DNA from: Reyranella soli
GTDB lineage: Bacteria; Pseudomonadota; Alphaproteobacteria; Reyranellales; Reyranellaceae
Reading direction: 5' to 3'
DNA: 38,800 nt
NCBI RefSeq assembly: GCF_007992495.1
Contig: NZ_BKAJ01000013.1
Span: 1-38,800, forward strand
Of the stretch, positions 1-8,295 are shown piece after piece. The position numbers and the translations under genes were made by a program. The notes under the pieces are model-generated. The model ran no database searches. It saw nothing but the letters and a program-made list of their open reading frames with translations, and was not told the origin of the DNA. The stretch's first letter is position 1; the number at the start of each line of letters is the position of its first letter.

Positions 1-39
1 CTCATGATCATGATGCGGGCCAGAGGCCCGCGCTCCCAG
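1..39. repeat. Palindromic mosaic repeat, copy A (cut by window edge)
   Basis: A GC hairpin lies at 15-31 (arms GCGGGCC/GGCCCGC, loop AGA), next to the TCATGATCATGA core and followed by GCTCC. The same design recurs at 14447-14516, 22971-23065, 26976-27087 and 32112-32252. It lies directly after the stop codon of the leftward ABC transporter gene, so it may act as a terminator or mRNA 3' end stabiliser. The left half is outside the window. Confidence 0.7.
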
Positions 40-1890
40 TCACCGATACCCAGCCGCCTGTAGCTCGAACAGCTCCGAATAGAGCCCAGGCTTCGCCACC
101 AGCTCCTCGTGCGTGCCGGCGGCTTCGAGCTTGCCGTCGGCCAGGACGAAGATGCGGTCGGCCATGCGCACGCTGGAGAAGCGGTGCGAGATCAGCACGG
201 CGGTCTTGCCGCGGCTCAGCTCCTTGAAGCGCTGGAAGACCTCGAACTCGGCGCGTGCATCGAGCGCCGCCGTCGGCTCGTCGAGGATCAGGACCTCCGC
301 CTCGCGCATGTAGGCCCGCGCGATGGCGATCTTCTGCCATTCGCCGCCCGACAGCTCGACGCCGTTCTTGAAGCGCTTGCCGATGCGCTGGTCGTAGCCC
401 GCGGCCAATCCGGCGATGACCTCGTCGGCCTGGCTCGAGCGCGCCGCCCGTTCGATGCGCGCCTGGTCGTGCTGGGCGGAAACGCGGCCGACCGCGATGT
501 TGTCGCGGGCGGTGAAATTGTAGCGCACGAAATCCTGGAAGATGACGCCCATGCTGCCGCGCAGCTGGTCGAGGTCGTATTCGCGAAGGTCGTGACCGTC
601 GAGCAGGATGCGTCCCTCGTCCGGGTCGTAGAGCCGCGTCAGCAGCTTCACCAGCGTCGTCTTGCCGGCGCCGTTCTCGCCAACCAGCGCCACGACTTCG
701 CCCGCCTTGAGGGTGAAGCTGAGGTGCCGCACCGCCCAGCGCTCGGCGCCGGGATAGATGAAGCCGACATCCTCGAAGACGAAACCCTCGCGGATCGGCT
801 TGGGGAACGGCCGCGCATTGGCCGGCGACAGGATCTCCGGCCGCATGTCAAAGAAGGAGAACAGGTCGTTGAGGTAGAGCGCCTGTGCCGCCATGGTCGA
901 GAAGGTCGTCAGCAACTGTTCCAGCAGGCCGCGCAGCCGGGCGAAGGAGCCCGCGAGGAAGGTGAGATCGCCGATCGAGAAGACACCGCCCAGGGTGCGC
1001 CAGACGATGTAGGCATAGGCGAGGTAGTAGCCGACCGTGCCGATGGCGGCGAACAGGCTGCCCCAGCCGGCGCGCTTCAGCGCCAGCCGGCGATTGGCGG
1101 CGTAGAAGCTGTCGGCCAGCCGCCGGTAATGATCGATCAGCCAACGGTTCAGGCCGAAGATCTTCACTTCCTTGGCCGTCTCCACGCTGGCCGCCGTCTG
1201 GCGCACGTAGTCGAGCTCACGTCGTTCCGGCGTGCGGCCAAAGTCCAGGGAGTAGCTCCGCGCGTTGAAATGCTGCTCGCCCAGGAACACCGGCAGCAAC
1301 GCCACCAGCAGCAGCACGATCAGCCAAGGGGCGTAGAGCAGCAGACCGGCCGCGAACGTCGCCACCGTAACCAGGGCCTGAGCCTGGGCGAGCAGCAGCG
1401 CCATCAGGGTCAGCCGCCCGCTTGTTTGCCGCCTCGCCCGCTCGAGCTGGTCCTGGAACTCGGCATCCTCGAAGTCCTCGAGGTCGAGCGACGCGGCATG
1501 CTCCATGAGTCTGACGCTCGAGCTGTTCGTCACCATCTCCGACAGGAGACCGTCGACCAGGGAGACGATGCGGATCAGCACGTCCGAGAGGACGGCAAGG
1601 GCGAATTCGGCGCCGAGCAGCGTCGCCAGCCAGTTCAGATGGCCGCTCGCCAGCCAGCCCTCCAGCGTGGTCGGCCGCTCGGGCATCTGCACCAGCTGCA
1701 CGACGTCGTCGATGATCAGCTTGCCGATAAAGAGCGCCGCCACGGGTATCAGCGCACGGACAAGCCGCATCAGCAGCGACGTGGCCATCAGGGCGGGACT
1801 GGCCCGCCAGACCATCGCAATGAAGGGTCTCAGCGTGCGCAGTGCGCTGAAGCGTTCCTTCAGCGAGCCGACCTTCGGCTGAAACGTCAT
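40..1890 (-). CDS. ABC transporter, fused permease/ATPase half-transporter (exporter type)
   Basis: A 616-residue exporter-type half-transporter that should work as a homodimer or heterodimer in the inner membrane. Hydrophobic membrane segments fill roughly residues 30-350. The nucleotide-binding domain follows, with Walker A GENGAGKT (about 404-411), signature LSGGE (513-517), Walker B VLILDEPT (533-540) and the switch-loop SHR (568-570). All ATPase motifs look intact. The frame is open further upstream, to a TTG at 2034, but the ATG at 1890 is preferred: GGAAAG lies about 6 nt before it and the upstream residues look non-conserved. Family membership is certain from the motifs. The substrate is unknown; lipid, drug or peptide export are all possible, and no partner half-transporter is adjacent. 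Confidence 0.93.
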   Translation of the reverse strand: MTFQPKVGSLKERFSALRTLRPFIAMVWRASPALMATSLLMRLVRALIPVAALFIGKLIIDDVVQLVQMPERPTTLEGWLASGHLNWLATLLGAEFALAVLSDVLIRIVSLVDGLLSEMVTNSSSVRLMEHAASLDLEDFEDAEFQDQLERARRQTSGRLTLMALLLAQAQALVTVATFAAGLLLYAPWLIVLLLVALLPVFLGEQHFNARSYSLDFGRTPERRELDYVRQTAASVETAKEVKIFGLNRWLIDHYRRLADSFYAANRRLALKRAGWGSLFAAIGTVGYYLAYAYIVWRTLGGVFSIGDLTFLAGSFARLRGLLEQLLTTFSTMAAQALYLNDLFSFFDMRPEILSPANARPFPKPIREGFVFEDVGFIYPGAERWAVRHLSFTLKAGEVVALVGENGAGKTTLVKLLTRLYDPDEGRILLDGHDLREYDLDQLRGSMGVIFQDFVRYNFTARDNIAVGRVSAQHDQARIERAARSSQADEVIAGLAAGYDQRIGKRFKNGVELSGGEWQKIAIARAYMREAEVLILDEPTAALDARAEFEVFQRFKELSRGKTAVLISHRFSSVRMADRIFVLADGKLEAAGTHEELVAKPGLYSELFELQAAGYR

Positions 1891-2428
1891 CGTCTTTCCA
1901 CGCTGATAGCTCGTGACAGTGGCTTTGACAGCAAGGTGCCGTATGCGCCAGCGCACGCAGCCCGCCTCTCGGCTTTGCCGGAGGGGTGCATGCAGTGCAG
2001 GCGCCTTGCTGTGAATTTTTGCATTTTCTGCCAATTTTTGCAGGTTGGCCGCCCGCCCGCTAATTCATTGAATCAACGCCGCTTTTGCTTTTTCTTGCAT
2101 TTTCTGCATTTTTTGCTGCCCCTCCAGCTTAACTGCATCCTTGGAGTCCATCTTGTCCGGCTCCAGGCGGGAGCGGTCTGGCTAACGGTTGGATAAACGA
2201 TGCATAGAGCGACAGACGCTCGCACTTTAATGAAAACCGCCGTTCTCGTCAATAACTTTAGTCAATACAGCGCCTGCTGGCCAAGCCGGGTTCGTTTATT
2301 GCGACTTTTGGCGCTCCAGCAGCGGCCATATCTAGGTGTCACCGCCTCGGTCATACCACGGCCTGTGTCGCTGACCGACGTGCAAGCAGTGCTGTCACCG
2401 TACCAAATCGAGGTCGGCATCGACCTTT
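1891..2428. other. 538-bp gene-free stretch with low-complexity A/T-rich repeats
   Basis: There is no convincing protein gene between the exporter and the aldo/keto reductase. Positions 2011-2120 hold repeated A-rich words on the minus strand (AAAATGCA and variants), unlike the GC-rich surroundings. Positions 2190-2420 are also less GC-rich than their neighbours. A 28-codon open frame is listed separately. The promoter of the exporter probably lies here, but I cannot place -35/-10 boxes with confidence. Confidence 0.6.
2065..2151 (-). CDS. Possible 28-residue small ORF, lysine/glutamine-rich
   Basis: An ATG at 2151 follows GGAG by 9 nt and opens a 28-codon frame ending in TGA at 2067-2065. 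The product would be a charged helix rich in K, Q, E and M (for example MQKMQEKAKAALIQ). It lies on the strand of the exporter and in its reading frame: past the TGA the frame stays open into the exporter, giving another helix-like stretch (ANLQKLAENAK). This could be a leader peptide, the N-terminal remnant of a longer protein, or a chance product of A-rich repeats. I recognise no family. Confidence 0.2.
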   Translation of the reverse strand: MDSKDAVKLEGQQKMQKMQEKAKAALIQ

Positions 2429-3448
2429 CTACTTCTTCAGCGACGGCATCTTCACCGCGCTGTTGCGGCGATCGACCATGGACTCTTCGAATGCCCGCGG
2501 ATAGCGATGCGGCTGCGCGGACACCTTGTCGAGCCGGGCCCTCGCCTCCTCTGGCAGGCGCCAGCCGCCGGCAGCCAGCGTCTCGCCAAGCTGCTGCGCA
2601 TTGCGCGCGCCCACGATCGCACTGGTCATGAAGGGCTGGTCCATCACCCAGCGCAGCGCCGTCTGGGCCGGCGAGCGGTTGATATCGCGCGCCGTATCGA
2701 GCAGCGCCTGCAGGATCTCGGCGTGATTGGGCGCGAAGAAGCGGCCCTGGAAGCCCCAACCCTCGGCCGACCGCGTTCCCTGAGCCTTGAGGTCGCCCGG
2801 CTTGTACTTGCCCGCGAGATAACCCGAGGCCAGCGGCGACCAGGCGACGACGCCCAGCCCCTTGGCTTCGCAGGCCGGCACGATCTCCTCGTCGATGTCG
2901 CGCACCACCAGGCTGTATTGCGGCTGGTACGCCGCGAATCCTGTCCAGCCGCGTGTCTCGGCGAGCCACAGCGCCTCCATCAGCCGCCACGCCTCGTAAT
3001 TGGAGCAGGCCGTGTAGAGGATCTTGCCCTGGCGCACGAGGTCGTCGAAGGCGCGCAGCATCTCTTCGAGCGGCGTCTGGATGTCGACGTGATGGATGAA
3101 ATAGATGTCGATGTAGTCGGTCTGCAGCCGCTTCAGGCTGGCCTCGACCGCCTGCATGATATGCAGCCGCGACATGCCCGAATCGTTGGGCCGTCCGCCC
3201 ATGGGGTTGAATACCTTGGAGGCCACGACGGCGTCCGGCCGCCGGCCCTTCAGCGCCTTGCCCAGCATCGCTTCCGAGACGCCGTTAACGTAGGCGTCGG
3301 CGGTGTCGAAGAAGTTCACGCCTGCATCGAACGCGGCATGGACCATGCGCGCCGCTTCGGCCTCGTCGGCGCCGTTGCCGAAGGTCATGGTGCCGAGGCA
3401 GACCTCGGAAACTTTCAGGCCGCTGCGGCCGAGCCGGTTGTAGTGCAT
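2429..3448 (-). CDS. Aldo/keto reductase (AKR superfamily)
   Basis: A 339-residue NAD(P)H-dependent oxidoreductase with a (beta/alpha)8 barrel, of the YajO/YccK-like open-reading type rather than the short AKR1 type. The catalytic tetrad is visible: D48 and Y53 (FFDTADAY), K78 (ASKVF) and H119 (YFIHH). The NADPH-binding C-terminal half contains WSPLASGYLAGKY and SAIVGARN. A GGAGGG sits 6 nt before the ATG. The start is only 39 bp from that of the divergent unknown gene, so the two must share a very short promoter region. The physiological substrate cannot be inferred; such enzymes usually reduce aldehydes or ketones. Confidence 0.92.
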   Translation of the reverse strand: MHYNRLGRSGLKVSEVCLGTMTFGNGADEAEAARMVHAAFDAGVNFFDTADAYVNGVSEAMLGKALKGRRPDAVVASKVFNPMGGRPNDSGMSRLHIMQAVEASLKRLQTDYIDIYFIHHVDIQTPLEEMLRAFDDLVRQGKILYTACSNYEAWRLMEALWLAETRGWTGFAAYQPQYSLVVRDIDEEIVPACEAKGLGVVAWSPLASGYLAGKYKPGDLKAQGTRSAEGWGFQGRFFAPNHAEILQALLDTARDINRSPAQTALRWVMDQPFMTSAIVGARNAQQLGETLAAGGWRLPEEARARLDKVSAQPHRYPRAFEESMVDRRNSAVKMPSLKK

Positions 3449-3487
3449 TCAAACGCCCTCCAAGATGACGCAAATAGAGTGACGGTC

Positions 3488-4252
3488 ATGACAGCTCTTC
3501 GTCAGGCATGGGCCGCGTTACCAGCCAGACTGAAAATCCTGGAGCCGGTGCAGCTCTCTTCCGACCAGTGGTCGGTCATGGAACGCCTGCATGCGAATTT
3601 CAACGACCGCGAAGCGCATACCCGCCTGCCCCTGCCGATTGCCCGATTTCGCGAGGCCGCAACGAATGAGATCCATGAGCATGCCAAGCACTTCGACGAT
3701 GTCAAAACGGTATATGTCAATGACAGCTGGCTTCTAGAGACATTCGCCAACGGTACGCCCGACACGATGGCGAACTATGTGCGCCTCTATAATGACGATG
3801 TCGATGAGATGATGAGCGTACTCGTCCCGTCGGCGCGCTACCGCAAAGGCCATTGCGCGTACGGAAAATTCACGGTTCCCCAACCGCACGGCCTGCATAC
3901 CGATCACAGCGCGGAAGATCCGGACAGCGAGGGAGAACCGATCTGCATCGCCAGGATCGAAACTCTAGGGACGCATTACGTTGCCGGCGACTACAAGGCA
4001 TACGGCCCCGAAACGCAGAGCATGTTCAAAGCCCTGAGATATTGGATTGCCGTTCCCGAGGGCGAGCCTGAGGACATTCTCGACGAACTGCTGAAGCGCG
4101 AGACGCTCATGACCATTCCGGTAAATCGCGTCATGCTGATGGTCGCTGGAAACAGTTCCAGGAATTCTCAGGTCACCCAACACATCGCGGCCAGACCGCC
4201 CCAGGGCGGTCTGCATTCGGCGTTCTTTCAGAGGCAGTACAAGCTCTCATAG
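3488..4252 (+). CDS. Orphan protein of unknown function, possible 2OG-Fe(II) oxygenase-like
   Basis: A 254-residue protein that I do not recognise. A long open frame continues upstream, but that part lies antisense to the aldo/keto reductase, so the ATG at 3488 (or GTG at 3479) is the sensible start; neither has a clear Shine-Dalgarno. The middle holds an HxD triad-like motif (H137-T-D139 in GLHTDHSAEDPD). The C-terminus has H232 and H243 followed by R249, an order reminiscent of 2-oxoglutarate/Fe(II) oxygenases, but this is a weak pattern match. No signal peptide or membrane segment is seen. Base composition is visibly less GC-rich than the flanking genes, suggesting recent acquisition. It ends convergently, overlapping the acyl-CoA dehydrogenase by 6 bp. 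Confidence 0.6.
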   Translation: MTALRQAWAALPARLKILEPVQLSSDQWSVMERLHANFNDREAHTRLPLPIARFREAATNEIHEHAKHFDDVKTVYVNDSWLLETFANGTPDTMANYVRLYNDDVDEMMSVLVPSARYRKGHCAYGKFTVPQPHGLHTDHSAEDPDSEGEPICIARIETLGTHYVAGDYKAYGPETQSMFKALRYWIAVPEGEPEDILDELLKRETLMTIPVNRVMLMVAGNSSRNSQVTQHIAARPPQGGLHSAFFQRQYKLS

Positions 4253-5461
4253 TCCCAGCATCGCCTTGGCCAGCACGTTGCGCTGCACCTCGGACGAGCC
4301 GCCATAGATCGTGGTCTTGCGGTTGTTGAAGTAGCGCGGCGCCACGTCGTCGACATACTCGCCGCCGACCGGGACGATGTTGCTGTCGTAGTTCCTGAGC
4401 TCGGTGAAGGGCACGCCGTACCAGCCGACCGCCTCAACGGCGAGCTCGGTGATCTTCTGCCCGACCTCGGTGCCGCGCATCTTGACGATCGATGCCATGT
4501 TGCCGGGCGCGTCGCCGGTCTTGAGGCTGGAGTAAAACATCAGCTCATTCATCTCGATGGCATCGATCTCCATCTCGAGCGCCGCCATCTTCTCGCGCCA
4601 CTGCGGATCGAGCGACAGTGGCTCGCCCTCGTCCATCTGGCTCTTGGACAGCGTCTGCAGATGGCGGAACGCCTTGCGCAGGCGCGGCCCGTGAGCCTGG
4701 CCGCCGCGCTCGAACTCGAGCAGGTACTTGGCGTAGGTCCAGCCCTTGTTCTCCTCGCCCACCCGGTTCTCGACCGGCACCTTCACGTCGGTGAAGAAGA
4801 CCTGATTGACCTCGTGGCGCATCGGCGTGCGCGTGCCGTCGACCAGGTAGATCGGATCGATGCGGATGCCGGGCGATTTCATGTCGATCAGCAGGAAGGA
4901 AATGCCCTCCTGGCGCTTGCCCTCGTTGGAGGTCCTGACCAGGCAGAAGATCCAGTCGGCGAAATGGGCGTTGGTGGTCCAGATCTTCTGGCCGTTGACG
5001 ATGTAATGGTCACCCTGCCGCTCCGCCTTGGTGCGCAAGGACGCCAAATCGGAACCCGAGCCCGGCTCTGAATAACCCTGGCACCACAGCTCCTCAGCCG
5101 CGGCGATCTTGGGCAGGAACCGCTTCTTCTGCGCCTCGCTGCCGTACTTCATCAGCACGGGCGCCACCATCTTGATGCTGAACGAGGAAAGATAGGGCGA
5201 ATCGGCCCGCGCCATCTCCATCTCGAAGATGAACTTCTGCGTCGAGTTCCAGCCCGTGCCGCCGAACTCCTGTGGCCAGTTGGGGCAGAGCCAGCCCTTG
5301 CCCGCGAGCTTCTTCTGCCACTGCAGCAGCCGTTCCTTGGAGACGTGGCTGGTGCGGCTGCGCCGGCTCTCCTCGGCCACCTCCGGCGGCATGTTGGCCG
5401 TGATCCAGTCGCGCACTTCCTTCTGGAAGGCGAGTTCTTCTTTGTTGAACGCCAAGTCCAT
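4247..5461 (-). CDS. Acyl-CoA dehydrogenase (FadE/PimC-like)
   Basis: A 404-residue flavoenzyme that introduces an alpha-beta double bond into acyl-CoA and passes electrons to ETF. The three usual domains are present: helical N-terminal (1-120), beta middle domain with the FAD-contacting CQGYSEPGSGSDLASL (127-142), and C-terminal helical domain ending in the conserved YGGSSEVQRN near the terminus. Length and motifs fit the large-subunit pimeloyl-CoA dehydrogenase/FadE subgroup rather than short-chain enzymes. It is downstream of a second paralogue on the same strand, separated by a palindromic repeat. No small-subunit partner, thiolase or CoA ligase is adjacent, so the substrate chain is unknown. 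Confidence 0.93.
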   Translation of the reverse strand: MDLAFNKEELAFQKEVRDWITANMPPEVAEESRRSRTSHVSKERLLQWQKKLAGKGWLCPNWPQEFGGTGWNSTQKFIFEMEMARADSPYLSSFSIKMVAPVLMKYGSEAQKKRFLPKIAAAEELWCQGYSEPGSGSDLASLRTKAERQGDHYIVNGQKIWTTNAHFADWIFCLVRTSNEGKRQEGISFLLIDMKSPGIRIDPIYLVDGTRTPMRHEVNQVFFTDVKVPVENRVGEENKGWTYAKYLLEFERGGQAHGPRLRKAFRHLQTLSKSQMDEGEPLSLDPQWREKMAALEMEIDAIEMNELMFYSSLKTGDAPGNMASIVKMRGTEVGQKITELAVEAVGWYGVPFTELRNYDSNIVPVGGEYVDDVAPRYFNNRKTTIYGGSSEVQRNVLAKAMLGL

Positions 5462-5472
5462 TTTCCACTCCC

Positions 5473-5569
5473 GTCATCCCGACCGGAGCGCCGAAGGCGC
5501 GTAGCGGAGGGACCTTATCTTCATTGCGTCAGCGGAAGAGAAGACCCCTCGGCCACGCTCGGGGTCATG
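5473..5569. repeat. Intergenic palindromic repeat (GTCATCCCGA family), copy 1, diverged
   Basis: It begins GTCATCCCGA and ends CTCGGGGTCATG, with internal GGAGCGCCGAAGGCGC and GAGGGACC. The same framework occurs at 11409-11474 and 21928-21994, where the arms are better preserved. It fills the gap between the two acyl-CoA dehydrogenase genes. A transcript could fold into an imperfect hairpin. Such dispersed elements are common in alphaproteobacterial genomes; I cannot name the family. Confidence 0.7.
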
Positions 5570-5575
5570 CACGGC

Positions 5576-6787
5576 CTAAAGGCCGAGCATGACCTTCGAC
5601 ATGATCCCGCGCTGCACTTCCGACGAGCCGCCGTAGATCGTCATCTTGCGCCCGTTGAAGTAGCGCGGCGCCAGCACGTCGGCGCCTTCCGGCCCGATCG
5701 GCTCGACATTGGCGTTCCAGGCGCGCTGCTCGGGGAACGGCTGGGCGTAGTAGCCCGCGGCCTCGACTGCCGACTCCTGCACCTGCTGCATGACCTCGGT
5801 CCCACGCAGCTTGATCATCGAGGAAAGCGGGCCCGGGTTCTGGCCCGAGGCCAGCTTCGAATAGAACTCCTGCTCGAACATCTCGAGGCCCGAGATCTCG
5901 ATGTCCATGCGCGCAAGCTTCTCGCGCCAGGAGACGTCGGCCATGATCGAGTCCTCGCCGTCCGGCATTGCCTGCGACAGCCGCTTCAGCCGGTCGAAGG
6001 CCGAGCGCAGGCGCGGACTGTACGGATTGCCGCCGCGTTCGAACTCGAGCAGGTACTTGGCGTAGGTCCAGCCCTTGTTCTCCTCGCCGACCCGGTTCTC
6101 GACCGGTACCTTGACGTCGGTGAAGAACACCGAGTTCACTTCCTGCGTGCCGGCACGGTTGCCGTCGGCGGTGATGATCGGCTCGACCGAGATGCCGGGC
6201 GTCTTCATGTCGATCAGCAGGAAGGAGATACCCTCCTGCGGCTTGCCCTCGTTCGACGTGCGCACCAGGCAGAAGATCCAGTCGGCAGTCTGCGCCAGGG
6301 TCGTCCAGGTCTTCTGGCCGTTGACGATATAGAAGTCGCCCTCGCGCACTGCCTTGGTGCGCAGGCTGGCAAGGTCGGAACCCGAGCCGGGCTCGGAATA
6401 GCCCTGGCACCAGATCAGGTCGGAATTGAGCATCGGCGGCAGGTGCCTGGCCTTCTGCTCGGCCGAGCCGTATTTCATGATCACCGGCGCGCACATCTTG
6501 GGACCGAACGGCGAGGTGCCAGGCGCACCGGCGCGCGCCATCTCCATCTCGAAGATGTACTTCTGCGTCGTCGTGAAGCCCGGGCCGCCGAATTCCTTGG
6601 GCCAGCCGGTGCACAGCCAGCCCTTCCTGGCCAGGCGCTTCTGCCAGTCGACCAGCCGCTCCTTGGGCATGTAGGCGTTCCGGCCGACCTTGATCTCGCC
6701 CACGATCTCGGGCGTCAGGTTCTCCTTCAGCCAGTCGCGCACTTCCTGCTGGAAGGCCAGTTCTTCCTTGCCGAACGTCAGGTCCAT
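5576..6787 (-). CDS. Acyl-CoA dehydrogenase, second paralogue
   Basis: A 403-residue FAD-dependent acyl-CoA dehydrogenase, collinear with the downstream gene and clearly paralogous: both start MDL.F.KEELAFQ, share CQGYSEPGSGSDLASLRTKA, VPVENRVGEENKGWTYAKYL and end in YGGSSEVQR. Divergence is greatest around residues 255-360 of the C-terminal domain, which suggests different acyl substrates. AAGGAG lies about 6 nt upstream of the ATG at 6787. The pair may form a heteromer, as in two-subunit pimeloyl-CoA dehydrogenases, although both copies here are of the large type, so independent homo-oligomers are also possible. Confidence 0.93.
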   Translation of the reverse strand: MDLTFGKEELAFQQEVRDWLKENLTPEIVGEIKVGRNAYMPKERLVDWQKRLARKGWLCTGWPKEFGGPGFTTTQKYIFEMEMARAGAPGTSPFGPKMCAPVIMKYGSAEQKARHLPPMLNSDLIWCQGYSEPGSGSDLASLRTKAVREGDFYIVNGQKTWTTLAQTADWIFCLVRTSNEGKPQEGISFLLIDMKTPGISVEPIITADGNRAGTQEVNSVFFTDVKVPVENRVGEENKGWTYAKYLLEFERGGNPYSPRLRSAFDRLKRLSQAMPDGEDSIMADVSWREKLARMDIEISGLEMFEQEFYSKLASGQNPGPLSSMIKLRGTEVMQQVQESAVEAAGYYAQPFPEQRAWNANVEPIGPEGADVLAPRYFNGRKMTIYGGSSEVQRGIMSKVMLGL

Positions 6788-6852
6788 CGGGGACTCCTTC
6801 TAGGGCCGCGAAAGTACCGCGCCGGGTTCCCGGACGTAAAGCGCTGCGAAGT

Positions 6853-7206
6853 CTATTCCAACGGCCGGAGGCGCACTCTGGCGGGCTCAATCACAACCAA
6901 ACTGCCTAGCAATTTGTCGGCATGCCTGGATACGACGTCTGCGACACGATCTGCTTCGGCGCTGTTCGTCAGGCGGTCCAGCTCCAGGAGCATCACTCCG
7001 GCGATGCCAAGTCGTTGACGAACGGCAAGTTCGCCAAAGTCTCGATCTTCCGTGATCAGGACGCGGCCGTCCGCATTGGCGATCTCAACTATCTGCTTGT
7101 CTGACGCTCCCCGGTTGGATTGCGCCACAGAGATCACCTCATGGCCATCAGCTCGAAGTCTTTCGACAACCTGCCGCGAAACATTCTCGTCAGCGAGAAA
7201 GCGCAT
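6853..7206 (-). CDS. DUF5615 PIN-like protein (putative toxin)
   Basis: A 117-residue protein matching the DUF5615 PIN-like family. Acidic residues expected for a PIN-type metal site are seen: D and E in the N-terminal FLADENV and the two D of LITEDRDFGEL near residue 55. The start is ATG at 7206, sharing one base with the TGA of the upstream DUF433 gene; a GTG three bases earlier is equally possible and would give a 4-base overlap. DUF433-DUF5615 pairs are predicted type II toxin-antitoxin modules, in which this partner would be the RNase toxin. Activity is not demonstrated by sequence. Confidence 0.85.
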   Translation of the reverse strand: MRFLADENVSRQVVERLRADGHEVISVAQSNRGASDKQIVEIANADGRVLITEDRDFGELAVRQRLGIAGVMLLELDRLTNSAEADRVADVVSRHADKLLGSLVVIEPARVRLRPLE

Positions 7207-7430
7207 CACTCGGCAGCAATGACAGTCTCATGCTCCAGGTAGTCGGCCGCGAAAGCCAGCGCGGCCCGCAGATCGTCCTCTGTCAGCTGGGGATACGCTT
7301 CGAGCAAATCCGCAAAGGAACGTCCCGCACCAAGCTTGCGCAGGACGAGTTCGACCGTGATGCGGGTACCCTTGATGCAAGGCTTACCCATCATGACGTT
7401 GGGAATTGAACTAATGCGCGGGTTCGACAT
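7206..7430 (-). CDS. DUF433 protein (putative antitoxin)
   Basis: A 74-residue DUF433 protein, recognised by the diagnostic GKPCIKGTRITVELVL followed by the helical segment SFADLLEAYPQLTEDDLRAAL. DUF433 has a winged-helix-like fold and is thought to bind DNA and neutralise the neighbouring DUF5615 partner. The ATG at 7430 (MSNPRIS) is chosen because it gives the normal family length. The frame is open further upstream to 7572, giving unrelated residues, possibly a remnant of something else. No strong Shine-Dalgarno is visible. The tight coupling to the toxin gene is typical for autoregulated modules. Confidence 0.82.
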   Translation of the reverse strand: MSNPRISSIPNVMMGKPCIKGTRITVELVLRKLGAGRSFADLLEAYPQLTEDDLRAALAFAADYLEHETVIAAE

Positions 7431-7574
7431 GTCGGGACCGCTGTGGTGATCCGCAAAGATAGCCGACAATTGCGGCAAGACCAATGGAGCCGATGCAATA
7501 GCGCAGACCTCGCCGTCGACCTCGGCCACCAGCGCGAAGGCCGTGCCCAGGTCGACGACGTCGAGCGCTTCCTG

Positions 7575-8255
7575 TCAGGCGACCTTCAGGTGCGGGAACA
7601 TCGAGAGCCGCGCCGTCTCGTCCATGTCGGTCTTGAAGCTGTGCTTCTCCTTCAGCGCCAGCGCCCGCACTGCCGCGGGCCGTGCGCTAATCTCGGCGAG
7701 ATGGCGCTGCAGGTTGGGCAGCTTCGCCGCCGCCTCCTGGCCGATCACATTGGGGATCAGGCGCGACCAGCCCCATACCGCCATGTCGACGATGGTGTAG
7801 GCCTCGCCGCAGATGTAGCGATGCTTGCCAAGCCGATCCTCGAGGATCTTCCAGTGGCGCTCGGCCTCGAAGGTGTAGCGTGTGACGGCGTAGTCGTTCT
7901 GCTTGGGCGCGTAGGCGCGGAAATGCACCGCCTGTCCCGAATAGGGTCCGATGCCCGAAGCCACGAACATCAGCCACGACAGCATCTCGCCGCGCGCCTT
8001 GAGCGACGTGCCGGGCAGGAACTGGCCGGTCTTCTCCGCGAGGTAGAGCAGGATGGCGTTGCTGTCGAAGACGGTGACGCCGTCGTCGACGATGGCCGGC
8101 ACCTTGGCGTTCGGGTTGATCGCCAGGAACTCAGCCGTGTGCTGCTCGCCTTTGCGGGTGTCGACCGGCACCAGCTCGTACTTCAGCCCCATCTCCTCGA
8201 GGCACAGCGCGACCTTGGTCGGGTTGGGGGCGAGGTTGTAGTAGAACTTGATCAT
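7575..8255 (-). CDS. Glutathione S-transferase family protein
   Basis: A 226-residue cytosolic GST-fold protein. The thioredoxin-like N-terminal domain (1-80) holds the glutathione-binding signatures NPNAKVPAIVDDG and DSNAILLYLAEK. The all-helical C-terminal domain contains the N-capping-like stretch YTIVDMAVWGWSRL. The start at 8255 has GAGGAG in front and gives the normal beginning MIKFYYN; an earlier in-frame ATG at 8297 is less likely. It would conjugate or transfer glutathione, possibly in detoxification. It follows the TctC gene on the same strand after a repeat-filled spacer, so co-transcription is doubtful. Confidence 0.92.
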   Translation of the reverse strand: MIKFYYNLAPNPTKVALCLEEMGLKYELVPVDTRKGEQHTAEFLAINPNAKVPAIVDDGVTVFDSNAILLYLAEKTGQFLPGTSLKARGEMLSWLMFVASGIGPYSGQAVHFRAYAPKQNDYAVTRYTFEAERHWKILEDRLGKHRYICGEAYTIVDMAVWGWSRLIPNVIGQEAAAKLPNLQRHLAEISARPAAVRALALKEKHSFKTDMDETARLSMFPHLKVA

Positions 8256-8295
8256 TGGATGCTCCTCGTTGTGCGAAGAGGCCTCCGTCCTCTTC

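Noticed and set aside
109..2196. 695-residue plus-strand open frame
   Set aside because: It is antisense to the exporter with its clear ABC motifs; long antisense frames are expected in GC-rich DNA, and its composition (Q/R/H/D-rich) is artefactual.
2200..2631. 143-residue plus-strand frame in the gene-free stretch
   Set aside because: Half of it is antisense to the aldo/keto reductase, there is no ribosome site, and the composition is not protein-like.
5345..7018. 557-residue plus-strand open frame
   Set aside because: Antisense to both acyl-CoA dehydrogenases; it repeats the same artefactual word for each paralogue and has no domain.
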